64,000 nucleotides of DNA from Rhodobacteraceae bacterium HTCC2150 (GCA_000169395.1 AAXZ01000001.1:372001-436000); one strand, 5' to 3'. Counted from the first letter of the stretch, positions 28,894-38,699 are shown. The notes: generated by a model from the sequence alone, not told the origin. Translations and numbers: made by a program.

Positions 28894-30324
28894 TTGGCGC
28901 GACGTTATGATTACTTCGTTATTTTTGCTGAAATGCGCACAGGCTCGAACGTGCTTGAACGTAACCTTCGCCAACTTAAGGCGGTTAAGGTTTGCGGCGA
29001 GGCGTTTAACCCCGATTTTATTGGCCAGCCAAAGTGGGGCAAACTGTACGATGTTACCTATGAACAGCGGTTAGAGGATCCTTTGATGCTGTTGGATAAT
29101 ATGGCTGCATCAAAGAACATTCTGCCAGGTTTCCGGTTCTTTTTTGACCATGACCCGCGCGTCGTGGACAGCATGTTGGGCGATCCGAGATGCGGCAAAA
29201 TCATTTTGACGCGCAACCCTTTGGACAGCTACATTTCCGTTAAATTGGCTACGAATACAGACACTTGGGTTATGACCCACATGACCCATGGCAAAAATGC
29301 CAAGGTTAACTTTATGGCTGACCATTTTGATGAATTTTTGGACAACCGCATTGGGTTTCAAGAACGCATTCAGCGGGCCTTGCAGGTCACAGGACAATCC
29401 GCATTTTACCTGCGTTACGAGGATATCAACGATCTGGACGTGTTGAACGGTATTGCTGCGTTTCTTGGGGTTGAGGATCGAATAGACGACGTTCAAAAAC
29501 AATTAATGCCGCAATTCCCCATCCCGATGGAGGAAAAGGTTCAAAACTTTGATGAGATGAAAGACCTACTCAAGGCGCATGATCCGTTTAGGTTGAACAA
29601 AGTACCAATGTTTGAACCCGAACGCAGTACCTCGGTGCCCAATTTCGTTACTGGTCATTCTGTTCCCTTAATATTTTTGCCCATAAAGGCGGGCCCATAT
29701 GATGTCGTTTTGCAATGGATGGCTGCCTATGATGGTGGCTCGCTTGAAGCATTGCATAGTGGTTTTGATCAAAAAACACTGCGCAAGTTGCAGCGATCCA
29801 GACCAAATCAACGCAGTTTCGCCGTTCTGCGGCATCCGGTGGCGCGTGCGCATGCCGCATTCTGTCGACAGATTGTTAACCCGCCCTCAAAATACTGGGA
29901 CGGCGTTCGCAAGCGTTTGTGTACAAATTTCAATCTAGGATTACCACCATCACCAACAGGTGCTGATTATGACATCGACACCCATCGTGCGGCCTTTATT
30001 AAATTTTTGGGGTTCTTACGTGGAAACCTACAGGGTCAAACCCACATAAAAACGTCATCGGAATGGGCAACCCAGTTCGCGGTATTGGAAGGTATGTCCA
30101 AAGCGATCATTCCAGATGTTATCATTCGCGAAGAAGCATTGAACGATGAGTTGAACACTCTGGCACGCAAACAAGGCCTGCCAGAATATGCGATGGGCGC
30201 TGAGATGAAGGATACGCCCTTCACCTTGAAGCAAATCTACAGCGCAGAGGTAGAGGCCGCCGCAAAGGCCGCCTATCAACGAGATTATGTTGCTTTTGGG
30301 TTTGCCCCGTGGGGCGACAGCTAA
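28894..30324 (+). CDS. Two-domain sulfotransferase (NodH-like)
   Basis: The 476 residues seem to hold two sulfotransferase-like halves. The first (about 1-245) has an intact 5'-phosphosulfate loop FAEMRTGSNVLERNL and the 3'-phosphate motif IILTRNPLDSYISVKL, like Stf0/NodH enzymes. The second (about 250-475) begins PLIFLPIKAGPYDVVLQWMAAYD where a P-loop should be, but lacks the Lys/Arg-Ser/Thr residues, while FAVLRHPVARAHAAF resembles a 3'-phosphate motif. The second half may be inactive or structural. TTG 28894 is the start, with GAGGT about 8 nt upstream. It ends the glycosyltransferase operon, so the likely acceptor is the glycan made by these genes. Confidence 0.8.
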   Translation: MARRYDYFVIFAEMRTGSNVLERNLRQLKAVKVCGEAFNPDFIGQPKWGKLYDVTYEQRLEDPLMLLDNMAASKNILPGFRFFFDHDPRVVDSMLGDPRCGKIILTRNPLDSYISVKLATNTDTWVMTHMTHGKNAKVNFMADHFDEFLDNRIGFQERIQRALQVTGQSAFYLRYEDINDLDVLNGIAAFLGVEDRIDDVQKQLMPQFPIPMEEKVQNFDEMKDLLKAHDPFRLNKVPMFEPERSTSVPNFVTGHSVPLIFLPIKAGPYDVVLQWMAAYDGGSLEALHSGFDQKTLRKLQRSRPNQRSFAVLRHPVARAHAAFCRQIVNPPSKYWDGVRKRLCTNFNLGLPPSPTGADYDIDTHRAAFIKFLGFLRGNLQGQTHIKTSSEWATQFAVLEGMSKAIIPDVIIREEALNDELNTLARKQGLPEYAMGAEMKDTPFTLKQIYSAEVEAAAKAAYQRDYVAFGFAPWGDS

Positions 30325-30331
30325 ACGGTGC

Positions 30332-30796
30332 CTAGGCAGCCTGAGAGTTTGGCCCTACAGACAGAATAGAATACAACGTCGCTGGGTCGCTGTTTGCGCG
30401 TAGTTTTGCACAAACATCCTCGTCGCGCATTGTCCGCGAAACCAACGCCAATGATTTTAGATGCTCAACACCCGCTTCTTTGGGTGCAAAAAGAGCGAAG
30501 ATCAAATCAACAGGCTGTTTGTCCACGGAATCAAACGCAATGGGTTTTTCAAGACGCATGAAAAGGCCAACAACGCTTTCGGGTGCTTCCATTCGTGCGT
30601 GGGGCAAAGCAACGCCGCGCCCCACACCAGTAGCTCCCAGGTTTTCGCGTTCTTGCAGGGCATTGAACGTATCGGTTGAATCCAAGCCATACGCTGAAAA
30701 CGCCATGTCACCTAGTTCTTGAAACAGACGTTTCTTACTAGAGATTTGACCAACAAATCTTACGGCCTTCGGATGAAGGAGATTCACAAGTTCCAT
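30332..30796 (-). CDS. ptsN: Nitrogen-regulatory PTS protein EIIA(Ntr)
   Basis: PtsN is the EIIA component of the regulatory phosphotransferase chain PtsP-PtsO-PtsN. The 154-residue protein has the phosphorylated His in GVALPHARMEAPE (about residue 66) and the family segment PVDLIFALFAPKEAGVEHLKSLA. It is leftward, 35 nt after hpf, as in the classic rpoN-hpf-ptsN neighbourhood, and its gene converges with the sulfotransferase operon. Confidence 0.95.
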   Translation of the reverse strand: MELVNLLHPKAVRFVGQISSKKRLFQELGDMAFSAYGLDSTDTFNALQERENLGATGVGRGVALPHARMEAPESVVGLFMRLEKPIAFDSVDKQPVDLIFALFAPKEAGVEHLKSLALVSRTMRDEDVCAKLRANSDPATLYSILSVGPNSQAA

Positions 30797-30831
30797 AGCG
30801 CTCTAAATTCCTGCGTTTTGCCACAGGATGA

Positions 30832-31407
30832 TCAGCCAGTACGCGTTGGGTCAATCCAGCCTATATTGCCATCATCCCTGCGGTACACAACATTCACACC
30901 ACTGTTGCCTTCGTTTTTGAAAACCACGACTGGGCTCGATGACAATTCCATCTGCATCACTGCTTCACCTACCGATAGCGAAGGTATCTTCGTCTCGATT
31001 TCAGCAATGATTATGGGTTGCAAAGAATCCGGTTCTTGGTCGTCTACACCACTTTCTGCTGCGAGGATATAGGACGAAGCGTGAGAAAGTTCAACCGGTT
31101 CGGCACGTTCGTTGTGGTGGTTTTTAAGACGGCGTTTATAGCGCCTTAATTGTTTTTCCATTTTTGCGCCGGCGGAATCAAAAGAAGCGTAAATATCGTT
31201 CTCTTGACCTTTGGCCTGCGAGGATAAACCTGTCGATAAATGGACGATCACTTCTGTTACAAATTGGTGACCGGATTTAGAAAAAATAACTTGCGCGTCT
31301 GTGGGTCGTTCCGCATATTTTCCAACGATTTCAACAAGTTCAGTTTTTACGTGGGTTTGCAGTGCTTCGCCGATGTCGATATGTTTGCCAGTTATTTTAT
31401 AGCGCAT
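30832..31407 (-). CDS. hpf: Long-form ribosome hibernation promoting factor
   Basis: HPF pairs 70S ribosomes into inactive dimers in stationary phase. The 191-residue product from ATG 31407 (MRYKITGKHIDIGEAL) has the N-terminal S30AE domain (about 1-100) and the C-terminal dimerisation domain of the long form (about 130-188: IPSLSVGEAVMQMELSSSPVVVFKN, VVYRRDDGNIGWI). A longer frame to 31440 has no better signal. The 222-nt gap upstream, before lptB, probably holds its promoter. Confidence 0.94.
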   Translation of the reverse strand: MRYKITGKHIDIGEALQTHVKTELVEIVGKYAERPTDAQVIFSKSGHQFVTEVIVHLSTGLSSQAKGQENDIYASFDSAGAKMEKQLRRYKRRLKNHHNERAEPVELSHASSYILAAESGVDDQEPDSLQPIIIAEIETKIPSLSVGEAVMQMELSSSPVVVFKNEGNSGVNVVYRRDDGNIGWIDPTRTG

Positions 31408-31629
31408 AGCTGTTCCTTTTTTGGTTAAATGCCCACCCATAGTGCATCAGAATTTATTTCGAATGTGTTATGATTGGGTTGTGCTGCCAGAGGCATCAAA
31501 GTGCCTTTATCTGTCGCTAGTTTTGCAATTTTTACTAAACCGCGAGGGATGTTGTTGCCATCCTGCATGTCTTTAGTGTCAGCAGAAAACAGAAAACTGT
31601 CAAGCGGTTCCGGCAAAATAGTGAAGGAA

Positions 31630-32391
31630 TCAGTTGGCCTTGAAGTTTTGACCTAAATAAACACGACGCACGTTTTGATCGGCAACCACCTCGTCTGCAG
31701 TGCCGTTCATCAATACTGTTCCATCATGCAAGATATAGGCGCGATCGACAATTTCTAGGGTTTCACGCACATTGTGATCAGTAATTAAAACACCGATACC
31801 ACGGTTTTTCAATTGCCCGACCAGCCCACGAATTTCGCCCACTGCGATGGGATCAACGCCGGCGAATGGTTCATCAAGCAACAAGTATTTTGGATCAGAC
31901 GCCAAACAACGTGCAATTTCCACACGTCGCCGTTCACCACCCGAAAGCGACAATGCAGCGGCCTGTCTAAGATGTGAAATAGAGAATTCGTTAAGCAACT
32001 CTTCTAATCGCGCGCGCCGTTTGGTTTTGTTTTTCTCGGTGATTTCTAGAACGGCGAGAATGTTGTCCTCAACACTTAGGCCGCGAAAAATGGAAACTTC
32101 TTGTGGCAAGTATCCGATGCCCATTTTCGCCCGTCTGTACATGGGCAACAATGTAACGTCTTGACCGTCTATCAACACTTCGCCACCCTCTGGCGTCACC
32201 AATCCAGCGATTGAATAAAAGCATGTGGTTTTGCCCGAACCGTTCGGCCCCAGCAAGGCAACAACTTCGCCACGACCCAATTCAAGCGAAACATCACGGA
32301 TCACAGGGCGACGCTTATAGCTTTTGCGCAGGTTAGAGACCTTTAGACCTTGAAAGCCTTCCGCAACCTTAAGGGTGGGTTTTGAATTCAC
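31630..32391 (-). CDS. lptB: LPS export ABC transporter ATP-binding protein LptB
   Basis: LptB powers transport of lipopolysaccharide from the inner membrane through the Lpt bridge. The 253 residues show Walker [12 protein letters not shown], signature [13 protein letters not shown], Walker [14 protein letters not shown] and the H-loop ITDHNV. Its start overlaps the lptA stop by 4 nt (ATGA). Confidence 0.97.
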   Translation of the reverse strand: MNSKPTLKVAEGFQGLKVSNLRKSYKRRPVIRDVSLELGRGEVVALLGPNGSGKTTCFYSIAGLVTPEGGEVLIDGQDVTLLPMYRRAKMGIGYLPQEVSIFRGLSVEDNILAVLEITEKNKTKRRARLEELLNEFSISHLRQAAALSLSGGERRRVEIARCLASDPKYLLLDEPFAGVDPIAVGEIRGLVGQLKNRGIGVLITDHNVRETLEIVDRAYILHDGTVLMNGTADEVVADQNVRRVYLGQNFKAN

Positions 32392-32876
32392 GGGTTACCC
32401 GATCGTAAAATGGTTTTCACGCGGCCAATCATTTCGCCTTTGCCGGTTTCCAAATTGACCACCATTTTTTGCCCTGATAGCGCACTGCGGCCCTGGGTGA
32501 CCAACACATCACCTGTCATTACGATTTCATTGGTTGCCAAAGTATATTCGGCGCGCTGTGCTTCGGCTGCTTCGGCTCCGTTGACGAATGTTACATTTCC
32601 AACCGCGATCACGGCTGATATGTCATTGCTTTCATCAGATGCATATTCAACATTCACTTGATCCGCAGACAGGCGAAGCAATCCTTGAACCACAAGCACG
32701 TTACCCAAGAAAACGGCCAAATTTGTAGATTGATCGACGGAAAATTTGTCGGATTCAATTTCAACAGGGGCGGATGCATCATGTTCCATATCTTTAAATG
32801 CAACATCAGCACCTTGGGCCAAAAGAAGTTGAGGCAAGCAAACCAAGGCAATAACAGCCCAAAAATGGCGAAACAT
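32388..32876 (-). CDS. lptA: LPS transport periplasmic protein LptA
   Basis: The 162-residue precursor has a signal peptide ([22 protein letters not shown]) and an OstA-type beta-jellyroll (about 38-155: [47 protein letters not shown]-like). LptA bridges LptC and LptD across the periplasm. It lies 17 nt after lptC and overlaps lptB. Confidence 0.92.
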   Translation of the reverse strand: MFRHFWAVIALVCLPQLLLAQGADVAFKDMEHDASAPVEIESDKFSVDQSTNLAVFLGNVLVVQGLLRLSADQVNVEYASDESNDISAVIAVGNVTFVNGAEAAEAQRAEYTLATNEIVMTGDVLVTQGRSALSGQKMVVNLETGKGEMIGRVKTILRSGNP

Positions 32877-32893
32877 GTAAATTTTCCTTATCG

Positions 32894-33490
32894 TTAAGGT
32901 TGATATACCATTTTAACACCCTGTTTGAAAACAATAAGATGGTTTTCATCAGAGTTTTCAATTTCAGTGATATTCATCGAGCCCGCGACAAGGCTAAAAT
33001 TGTCGCCAGTGATTGATATTTTGTTTGGTGCGGAGAGGTCCACCTTATCCAATTTTGTATGCAGATTTTGGGTTCTCAGAACATAATTTGTAGCGGTTTC
33101 GATCTGAACATTGCCCTCAAAATCCGCATATTGCGCAGACGTATCAATTTCGGCGTTTTCTGCCTTTAGTTCCGCCCAATCAACACCGCCACCTTCAATT
33201 TGGGCGGTGATTGATGTTGCGAAAGCCATATCTGGGTTGGCGGCATTGGGCAAAACCGAAAGGGCGGAAATCGATATTGCAGCACCGTTTTCGGTCATTG
33301 TCGAAAATGTCGGTGAACCGATGCTTTGATTCTTGGCTAGATTTTCGACATCTGATTCAGCGAATGGAATCGCTTGTTCGGGATCAATGCGTTTAGAAAA
33401 CAAGACTAAGGATGACAGCATCGCCAGCGCAAGCACAGGTAAAATGATTTTCACCCATGTTATAAATCGCGAATATCCTCGGGTGGCCAT
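32894..33490 (-). CDS. lptC: LPS export protein LptC
   Basis: The 198-residue protein has one N-terminal membrane helix (about 12-30, WVKIILPVLALAMLSSLVLF) and a periplasmic beta region (about 60-195), the design of LptC, which receives LPS from LptBFG and passes it to LptA. Sequence is weakly conserved in this family, so the call leans partly on its position directly between kdsD and lptA. Confidence 0.88.
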   Translation of the reverse strand: MATRGYSRFITWVKIILPVLALAMLSSLVLFSKRIDPEQAIPFAESDVENLAKNQSIGSPTFSTMTENGAAISISALSVLPNAANPDMAFATSITAQIEGGGVDWAELKAENAEIDTSAQYADFEGNVQIETATNYVLRTQNLHTKLDKVDLSAPNKISITGDNFSLVAGSMNITEIENSDENHLIVFKQGVKMVYQP

Positions 33491-34462
33491 TTAGGCCACG
33501 CCTGCGCGCAAGCAATCATGGATATGAAGGATACCAACGGGTGTTTGATCGGGCGCATCCTGCACAAATAAACAGGTGATTTTCATCGTATTCATAACCG
33601 CAACCGCCTCTTGTGCCATGGCGGTAGATGCGATTGTTCTGGGATCCCGCGTCATGACCTCGTCGGCGGTAAGATCAAGTAAGCCTTGCATATGGCGACG
33701 CAAATCCCCGTCTGTAATTGCACCAAGCAGCGTACCATTTGAATCCAATACGCCAGCAACGCCAAAACCCTTTTGCGAAATGGTCAGCAATGCCTCGGAC
33801 ATCTTTGAGCCGCTTTCAACAAAAGGTAATTCATCGCCGCGATGCATCAAATCGTTGACGGTGGACAGCTGTGCGCCTAACTTGCCGCCAGGATGAAATT
33901 GACGAAAGTTTTCCGGTGTGAATTTCCGATGCTCCATCAATGCGATGGCCAATGCATCACCCAGCGCCAGTGTCATGGTCGTGGATGTTGTGGGTACAAT
34001 CCCCTGATCACAAGCCTCTTCGGCGGCCGGTAAAACCAATGATACGTCGGCTTGGTTTAGCAAAGTGCTGTTAATCCTGCCTGCAACGCCGATCATAGGG
34101 ATCTGAAAACGTCTGGTATAGCTTATGACATCGGCCAATTCAGGAGTTTCACCAGAGTTTGACAAAACAAGAACCACGTCACCCGCAGCCATCATTCCTA
34201 GATCGCCGTGGCTCGCCTCGGCAGGATGAACAAAGTGTGCAGGCGTACCAGTGGATGCGAATGTTGCCGCGATTTTTCGCCCGATATGACCGGATTTGCC
34301 CATGCCACATACAATCACGCGGCCGGTTGCATTTAGGATCATCTGAACGGCGTCTGCGAAGCTTTGATCGAGCGACGCGTTCAATTTACTAAGCGCCTCT
34401 GCCTCGCGCGAAACAACACGGCGGCCAACGTCTAAAAGCAGGTTTTTCTGATCGTTTGTCAT
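33491..34462 (-). CDS. kdsD: Arabinose-5-phosphate isomerase (KpsF/GutQ family)
   Basis: KdsD makes arabinose 5-phosphate from ribulose 5-phosphate, the first step to KDO. The 323 residues have an SIS domain (about 40-175: VCGMGKSGHIGRKIAATFASTGTPA, HPAEASHGDLGM, LSNSGETPEL) followed by two CBS domains (about 200-320). Its stop abuts lptC. It links this operon to kdsB at 21.7 kb. Confidence 0.94.
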   Translation of the reverse strand: MTNDQKNLLLDVGRRVVSREAEALSKLNASLDQSFADAVQMILNATGRVIVCGMGKSGHIGRKIAATFASTGTPAHFVHPAEASHGDLGMMAAGDVVLVLSNSGETPELADVISYTRRFQIPMIGVAGRINSTLLNQADVSLVLPAAEEACDQGIVPTTSTTMTLALGDALAIALMEHRKFTPENFRQFHPGGKLGAQLSTVNDLMHRGDELPFVESGSKMSEALLTISQKGFGVAGVLDSNGTLLGAITDGDLRRHMQGLLDLTADEVMTRDPRTIASTAMAQEAVAVMNTMKITCLFVQDAPDQTPVGILHIHDCLRAGVA

Positions 34463-34471
34463 TCGTTGTCC

Positions 34472-35083
34472 TTAGTGGGCGAATATATCGGTTTCTGGCC
34501 AACCTTTAAGGTCTAGCAAAGCGCGCGACGGCAAGAAGTCAAAACAGGATTGGGCCAATTCCATGCGACCTTCGCGAACCAATAATTCGTTCAATCTGTC
34601 GCGTAATCGATGAAGGTGCAAAACATCCGATGCCGCATAGTCCAATTGTGCCTTGGTCAATGTTTCGGCACCCCAATCAGACATCTGCTGAAACTTGGAA
34701 ATGTCGACTTTCAACAATTCTTGCAACAGATTTCTTAGGCCGTGCCGATCCGTATAAGTGCGTACCATTTTGCTGGCGATTTTTGTGCAATAAACAGGTT
34801 CTGTCAGAACCCCAAATGCATTGTGCATCGCCGCAATATCAAACCGTCCAAAATGAAACAGTTTCAGTACATTTGGATCGGCCAACATGCGACACAGATT
34901 CGGGGCCTCGGTTTGACCCTTTTCGACCTGCACCATATGGGCATTTCCGTCGCCGTTGGACATTTGGATCAAACACAGGCGATCACGGATGGGATTAAGC
35001 CCCATGGTTTCACAATCGATTGCCACGACAGGACCCAAATCCAAGCCATCTGGCAGATCCCTTTTGTAAACTGTATTGCTCAT
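34472..35083 (-). CDS. RNase D-like 3'-5' exonuclease
   Basis: The 203-residue protein from ATG 35083 (MSNTVYKRDLPDG) is a single DEDDy exonuclease domain: AIDCETMGLNP (Exo I), FHFGRFDIAAM (Exo II) and YAASDVLHLHRL (Exo III, Tyr form). It lacks the HRDC domains of full RNase D, as in the short alphaproteobacterial version, which may mature structured RNAs. GTG at 35098 is an alternative start. It precedes kdsD by 9 nt. Confidence 0.88.
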   Translation of the reverse strand: MSNTVYKRDLPDGLDLGPVVAIDCETMGLNPIRDRLCLIQMSNGDGNAHMVQVEKGQTEAPNLCRMLADPNVLKLFHFGRFDIAAMHNAFGVLTEPVYCTKIASKMVRTYTDRHGLRNLLQELLKVDISKFQQMSDWGAETLTKAQLDYAASDVLHLHRLRDRLNELLVREGRMELAQSCFDFLPSRALLDLKGWPETDIFAH

Positions 35084-35197
35084 GTCATAGCCAATCACTG
35101 GTGTTAACGCGCGTGACTGACGAGATAGGGGGTTTTTCCCACTAAAACAACATTAGCCTTTCTCAATAGGCGGAGCATTACCGAAAACCTGCCGAGA

Positions 35198-35764
35198 TTA
35201 GCTAACGTTTTTAAGGGATGTCTCCACTGCGTGCAAAAATGTTCCAGCAGAAGAGCTGGCGGACATTAACTGGAATTGATCTTCACCAGTACGAATAACC
35301 ATGGCACCCATGTGTTCCATCGTGCTGCGGGCCGCTGTATTTATCGGGAAGGCATCGCGGTGCAAATCAATCTGGCAAATACGTGCCATTGCGGCACGCG
35401 CATTGGGACCGCTGATTTCAAGCGTGACCCAAACATCGGTTTGGTCCGTCGTGTAACACGTGCCTTTCAGTGCCTTGTTTACCTCGGAATTGGCTTGATT
35501 TGTGTCAGAGCCAAAAACCACAAAGATCTGATCCGGCGCCACTTGCACCAAACGGGTTTTCCCATCTTTTGAAACATGTGTTTCAGTTGGTGTTGGCAAG
35601 CCACCATAAGCCGCCTTGATGGCGGCATGAGCTGATTTTTCATCGCCCTGCGGAATGGCCGCGGCGACGATCGCTAGAGGCGTGATTTCAGTCAATGTGG
35701 TGCCGCTAAAATCATGTGCAAAACCACCCAAGGTGGCGGCTGCTGTAAGGGTCAAATCAGTCAC
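35198..35764 (-). CDS. soxG: Sarcosine oxidase gamma subunit
   Basis: The gamma subunit of heterotetrameric sarcosine oxidase is a structural protein related to GcvT. The 188-residue product starts at GTG 35764 (VTDLTLTAAATLGGF), overlapping the soxA stop by 8 nt; a longer frame to 35872 would run inside soxA. Matching regions include TLEISGPNARAAMARICQIDLH and FPINTAARSTMEHMGAMVIR. Last gene of the soxB-D-A-G order. Confidence 0.88.
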   Translation of the reverse strand: MTDLTLTAAATLGGFAHDFSGTTLTEITPLAIVAAAIPQGDEKSAHAAIKAAYGGLPTPTETHVSKDGKTRLVQVAPDQIFVVFGSDTNQANSEVNKALKGTCYTTDQTDVWVTLEISGPNARAAMARICQIDLHRDAFPINTAARSTMEHMGAMVIRTGEDQFQLMSASSSAGTFLHAVETSLKNVS

Positions 35765-38699
35765 GTAAACGTTTCCCTTCTGGGTCAAAGAAGTGGGCCG
35801 AGACAACCTCAACTTCGCAATCATTTCCACGCAAAGCATCATAGGCCAACAGCTGTTCCCCCATGCGATCACTGCCGCTGTTCAAAAAGCCAAGCCCGAT
35901 AGAATGGCCCAACATTGGGGAATAGGCGACCGAGGTCATCCACCCTTGGTCAGTATCCATGTTTGGCGTCGCGCCCTTCGTAAAGAAGTGCGAACCGGCA
36001 GACAGTGTTACTGATGGATCAACCGGTTTGAAACCAACAAGGCGCAACCCATCATCTGTATTCATCGCCGCGCGTTCAGAAAGGGTGCTACCGATGCTGT
36101 CTTTCTTTTTGGACACCATGCGCCCCATGCCAAGATTTTGCGCCGTGGTCTGACCGTTCAACTCATTGCCGGCAGCGTGGCCTTTTTCAATGCGCATCAC
36201 GCCCAGTGCCTCGGTGCCATAAGGTGTGGCATCAAATTCTTCGCCAGCATTCATTAGGGCGCGGATCATGCTGTCACCATAACGTGCCGGCACAGCCACC
36301 TCATAAGCCAGTTCACCCGAAAACGAGATACGGAATAGGCGGGCAGGCGTGCCGCCGCAAACAGTGACCTCACCGCAGGCCATGAAGGGGAAACCCTCGT
36401 TAGAAATATCTGTGCTTGGGTCCACAATTTTTTGCAGCAACTTGCGGGCATTTTGACCGGCAACAGCAAATTGCGCCCAGCCATCAGTGACCGAAATGAG
36501 ATGCACATCCATATCGGGGTACAAACACTGACGGGCAAATTCCATGTCGCGGAAAACCACGACAGCATTTGCAGTTGTTGTGGTCATAACAAAATGGTTT
36601 TCAGCTAATCGCGCTGTGGTGCCATCATCATAACAAATGCCATCTTCGCGCAACATGATACCATAGCGCACCTTGCCCACGGGCAGTTTCGCAAACGCGT
36701 TCGCATAAATCTTGTTCAAAAATTCCGCGGCATCGCGGCCTTGTACATCGATTTTACCCAGCGTGGTTACGTCACAAATGCCAACGGAATTGCGCGTGGC
36801 CAAAACTTCGCGATCCACAGATTGGCGCCAATGGGTTTCACCTGGCTTGGTGAACCATTGCGCGCGCATCCACATGCCTGTTTCAACAAATTCGGCGCCG
36901 TTTTCTTGGGCATATTTATGCGACGGCGTTAAACGTGTTGGGCGGAAATCCTTGCCGCGAGCACGTCCAGCCAACGCGCCGATTGGCACGGGTGAATAAG
37001 GTGGGCGAAAGATTGTTGTGCCTGTTTCCGGGATTGATTTGCCACTGGCATCGGCCATGACGGCAAGGCCCAGAACGTTACTGGTTTTGCCTTGGTCGGT
37101 TGCCATGCCCAATGTTGTGTAGCGTTTCAAATGCTCAACGGAACGAAAGCCTTCGGCATTAGATTGCTTGACGTCTTTGGTGGTCACGTCGTTTTGCAAA
37201 TCAATCCACGCACGCTTCTTGCTGGAAACTTGCCAGAACGCCGTAATGTCAGCCGCTTCATCTACTGCCTTTGGTGCGGCTTTGCGTGACGCCGTTGCAC
37301 CCAATTCTTTGGCAACAGCATTTGCAACCGCGCGGCCATCAGCCAAGGCAGCCGCCAATGTCATTGTGCCATTTGCAGCACCTGCCACATGTTGACCGAC
37401 GGGCAGATCACCGCCTGGGACAAACCCAGCAATGCCATCATTCCACGTAGGACGGCCCCGTTGATGACAGGTCAAATGTACGTTCGGTGACCAACCGCCA
37501 GCGATTGCCAAACAGTCGGTTTCAACGGTTTCGCCCCCAGTCAGGGTGACTGATTTAATCAGCTTGCGACCAGCAGTATCAGCCACACATTGACCTGCGA
37601 TTGTACGCACGCCAGTCAAGCCTTGCGTGGTTTCAGCGCGGGTATCGATGACAGCGGCCAAATCAATGCCTGCTGCCTGTAGATCACGCGCGGTGTTCCA
37701 GCCATCGTCATTGTTTGTCAGTACAGTCACGCGCTTACCAGCGGCAACGCCCCAACGGTTTGCATAGGCTCGCACAGCACCTGCCAACATGACGCCAGGC
37801 CGATCATTGTTGGCAAAAGCAATTGATCGTTCGGTTGAACCTGCGCAAAGAATTGCGCGTTTTGAATAGATGCGCCACAAAACCTGACGGGGTTTGCCAT
37901 CACTTGAAAGCAGGTGGTCCGTTTTTCGTTCAAGTGCGCCGTAAACGCCGTGATCAAACGCACCATAAACAGTGGTGCGCGTCATTAAATTAACGTTGTC
38001 CATCGCGGCCAACTCATTAACAGCGGCACTTGCCCAATCTGCAGCGGCCATTCCGTCAACTTCGTGGGTTTCCGCGTTCAGGCGCCCACCTGGGCGAAAA
38101 TCTTCATCCGCCAGAATAACGCGCAGGCCTGCGCGGCCAGCAGCCAAAGCCGCCGAAAGACCAGCAGGACCCGCACCAATAATCAGGACATCACAATGCA
38201 AAAATCCGTGGTCATAACTGTCGGGGTCTTCCAGTTTTGAAAGGCTACCCAAACCAGCGGCGGATCGAATGATCGGCTCATAGATTTTTTCCCAAAAGGC
38301 GGCAGGCCACATAAATGTCTTGTAGTAAAAACCCGCGCTTAGGAAATTTGAAAAGAGATCGTTAACCGCCAACAGATCATTTTCCAATGAGCCGCGATGG
38401 TTTTGGCTGGTGGCAGTCAACCCATCGAACAGTTCCGCCACGGTGGCGCGGGTGTTTGGCTCTTGTGCGGCACCCGAACGCAGTTGAACCAACGCGTTTG
38501 GCTCTTCTGACCCAGAAGAGAAAATTCCCCTTGGACGGTGATATTTAAAAGAACGGCCAACCAGGTGTTGTCCGTTTGCCAACAGGGCAGACGCAAGAGT
38601 GTCACCAGCGTGACCTTGCATTTGTTTGCCGTTGAACGTGAAATTGAATTTTTGACTGTCGTCGGTCAGACCACTGTTTATGCGATATGTCTGGCTCAT
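35757..38699 (-). CDS. soxA: Sarcosine oxidase alpha subunit
   Basis: The 980-residue alpha subunit binds NAD+ and tetrahydrofolate and passes the methyl group of sarcosine to folate as 5,10-methylene-THF. It has an N-terminal Fer2-like fold without cluster cysteines (about 15-100: FTFNGKQMQGHAGDTLASALLANG), a dinucleotide-binding domain beginning DVLIIGAGPAGLSAAL (about 170), a NAD-binding segment and a GcvT-like folate domain (about 590-975). Stop and start overlap with soxD by 4 nt. An unusual feature is only in its partner soxD. Confidence 0.93.
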   Translation of the reverse strand: MSQTYRINSGLTDDSQKFNFTFNGKQMQGHAGDTLASALLANGQHLVGRSFKYHRPRGIFSSGSEEPNALVQLRSGAAQEPNTRATVAELFDGLTATSQNHRGSLENDLLAVNDLFSNFLSAGFYYKTFMWPAAFWEKIYEPIIRSAAGLGSLSKLEDPDSYDHGFLHCDVLIIGAGPAGLSAALAAGRAGLRVILADEDFRPGGRLNAETHEVDGMAAADWASAAVNELAAMDNVNLMTRTTVYGAFDHGVYGALERKTDHLLSSDGKPRQVLWRIYSKRAILCAGSTERSIAFANNDRPGVMLAGAVRAYANRWGVAAGKRVTVLTNNDDGWNTARDLQAAGIDLAAVIDTRAETTQGLTGVRTIAGQCVADTAGRKLIKSVTLTGGETVETDCLAIAGGWSPNVHLTCHQRGRPTWNDGIAGFVPGGDLPVGQHVAGAANGTMTLAAALADGRAVANAVAKELGATASRKAAPKAVDEAADITAFWQVSSKKRAWIDLQNDVTTKDVKQSNAEGFRSVEHLKRYTTLGMATDQGKTSNVLGLAVMADASGKSIPETGTTIFRPPYSPVPIGALAGRARGKDFRPTRLTPSHKYAQENGAEFVETGMWMRAQWFTKPGETHWRQSVDREVLATRNSVGICDVTTLGKIDVQGRDAAEFLNKIYANAFAKLPVGKVRYGIMLREDGICYDDGTTARLAENHFVMTTTTANAVVVFRDMEFARQCLYPDMDVHLISVTDGWAQFAVAGQNARKLLQKIVDPSTDISNEGFPFMACGEVTVCGGTPARLFRISFSGELAYEVAVPARYGDSMIRALMNAGEEFDATPYGTEALGVMRIEKGHAAGNELNGQTTAQNLGMGRMVSKKKDSIGSTLSERAAMNTDDGLRLVGFKPVDPSVTLSAGSHFFTKGATPNMDTDQGWMTSVAYSPMLGHSIGLGFLNSGSDRMGEQLLAYDALRGNDCEVEVVSAHFFDPEGKRLRD

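Noticed and set aside
31425-31616. A 63-residue frame between lptB and hpf (TTG start)
   Set aside because: No Shine-Dalgarno, a weak start codon, and a frame this short is readily expected by chance; the gap is better explained as an hpf promoter region.
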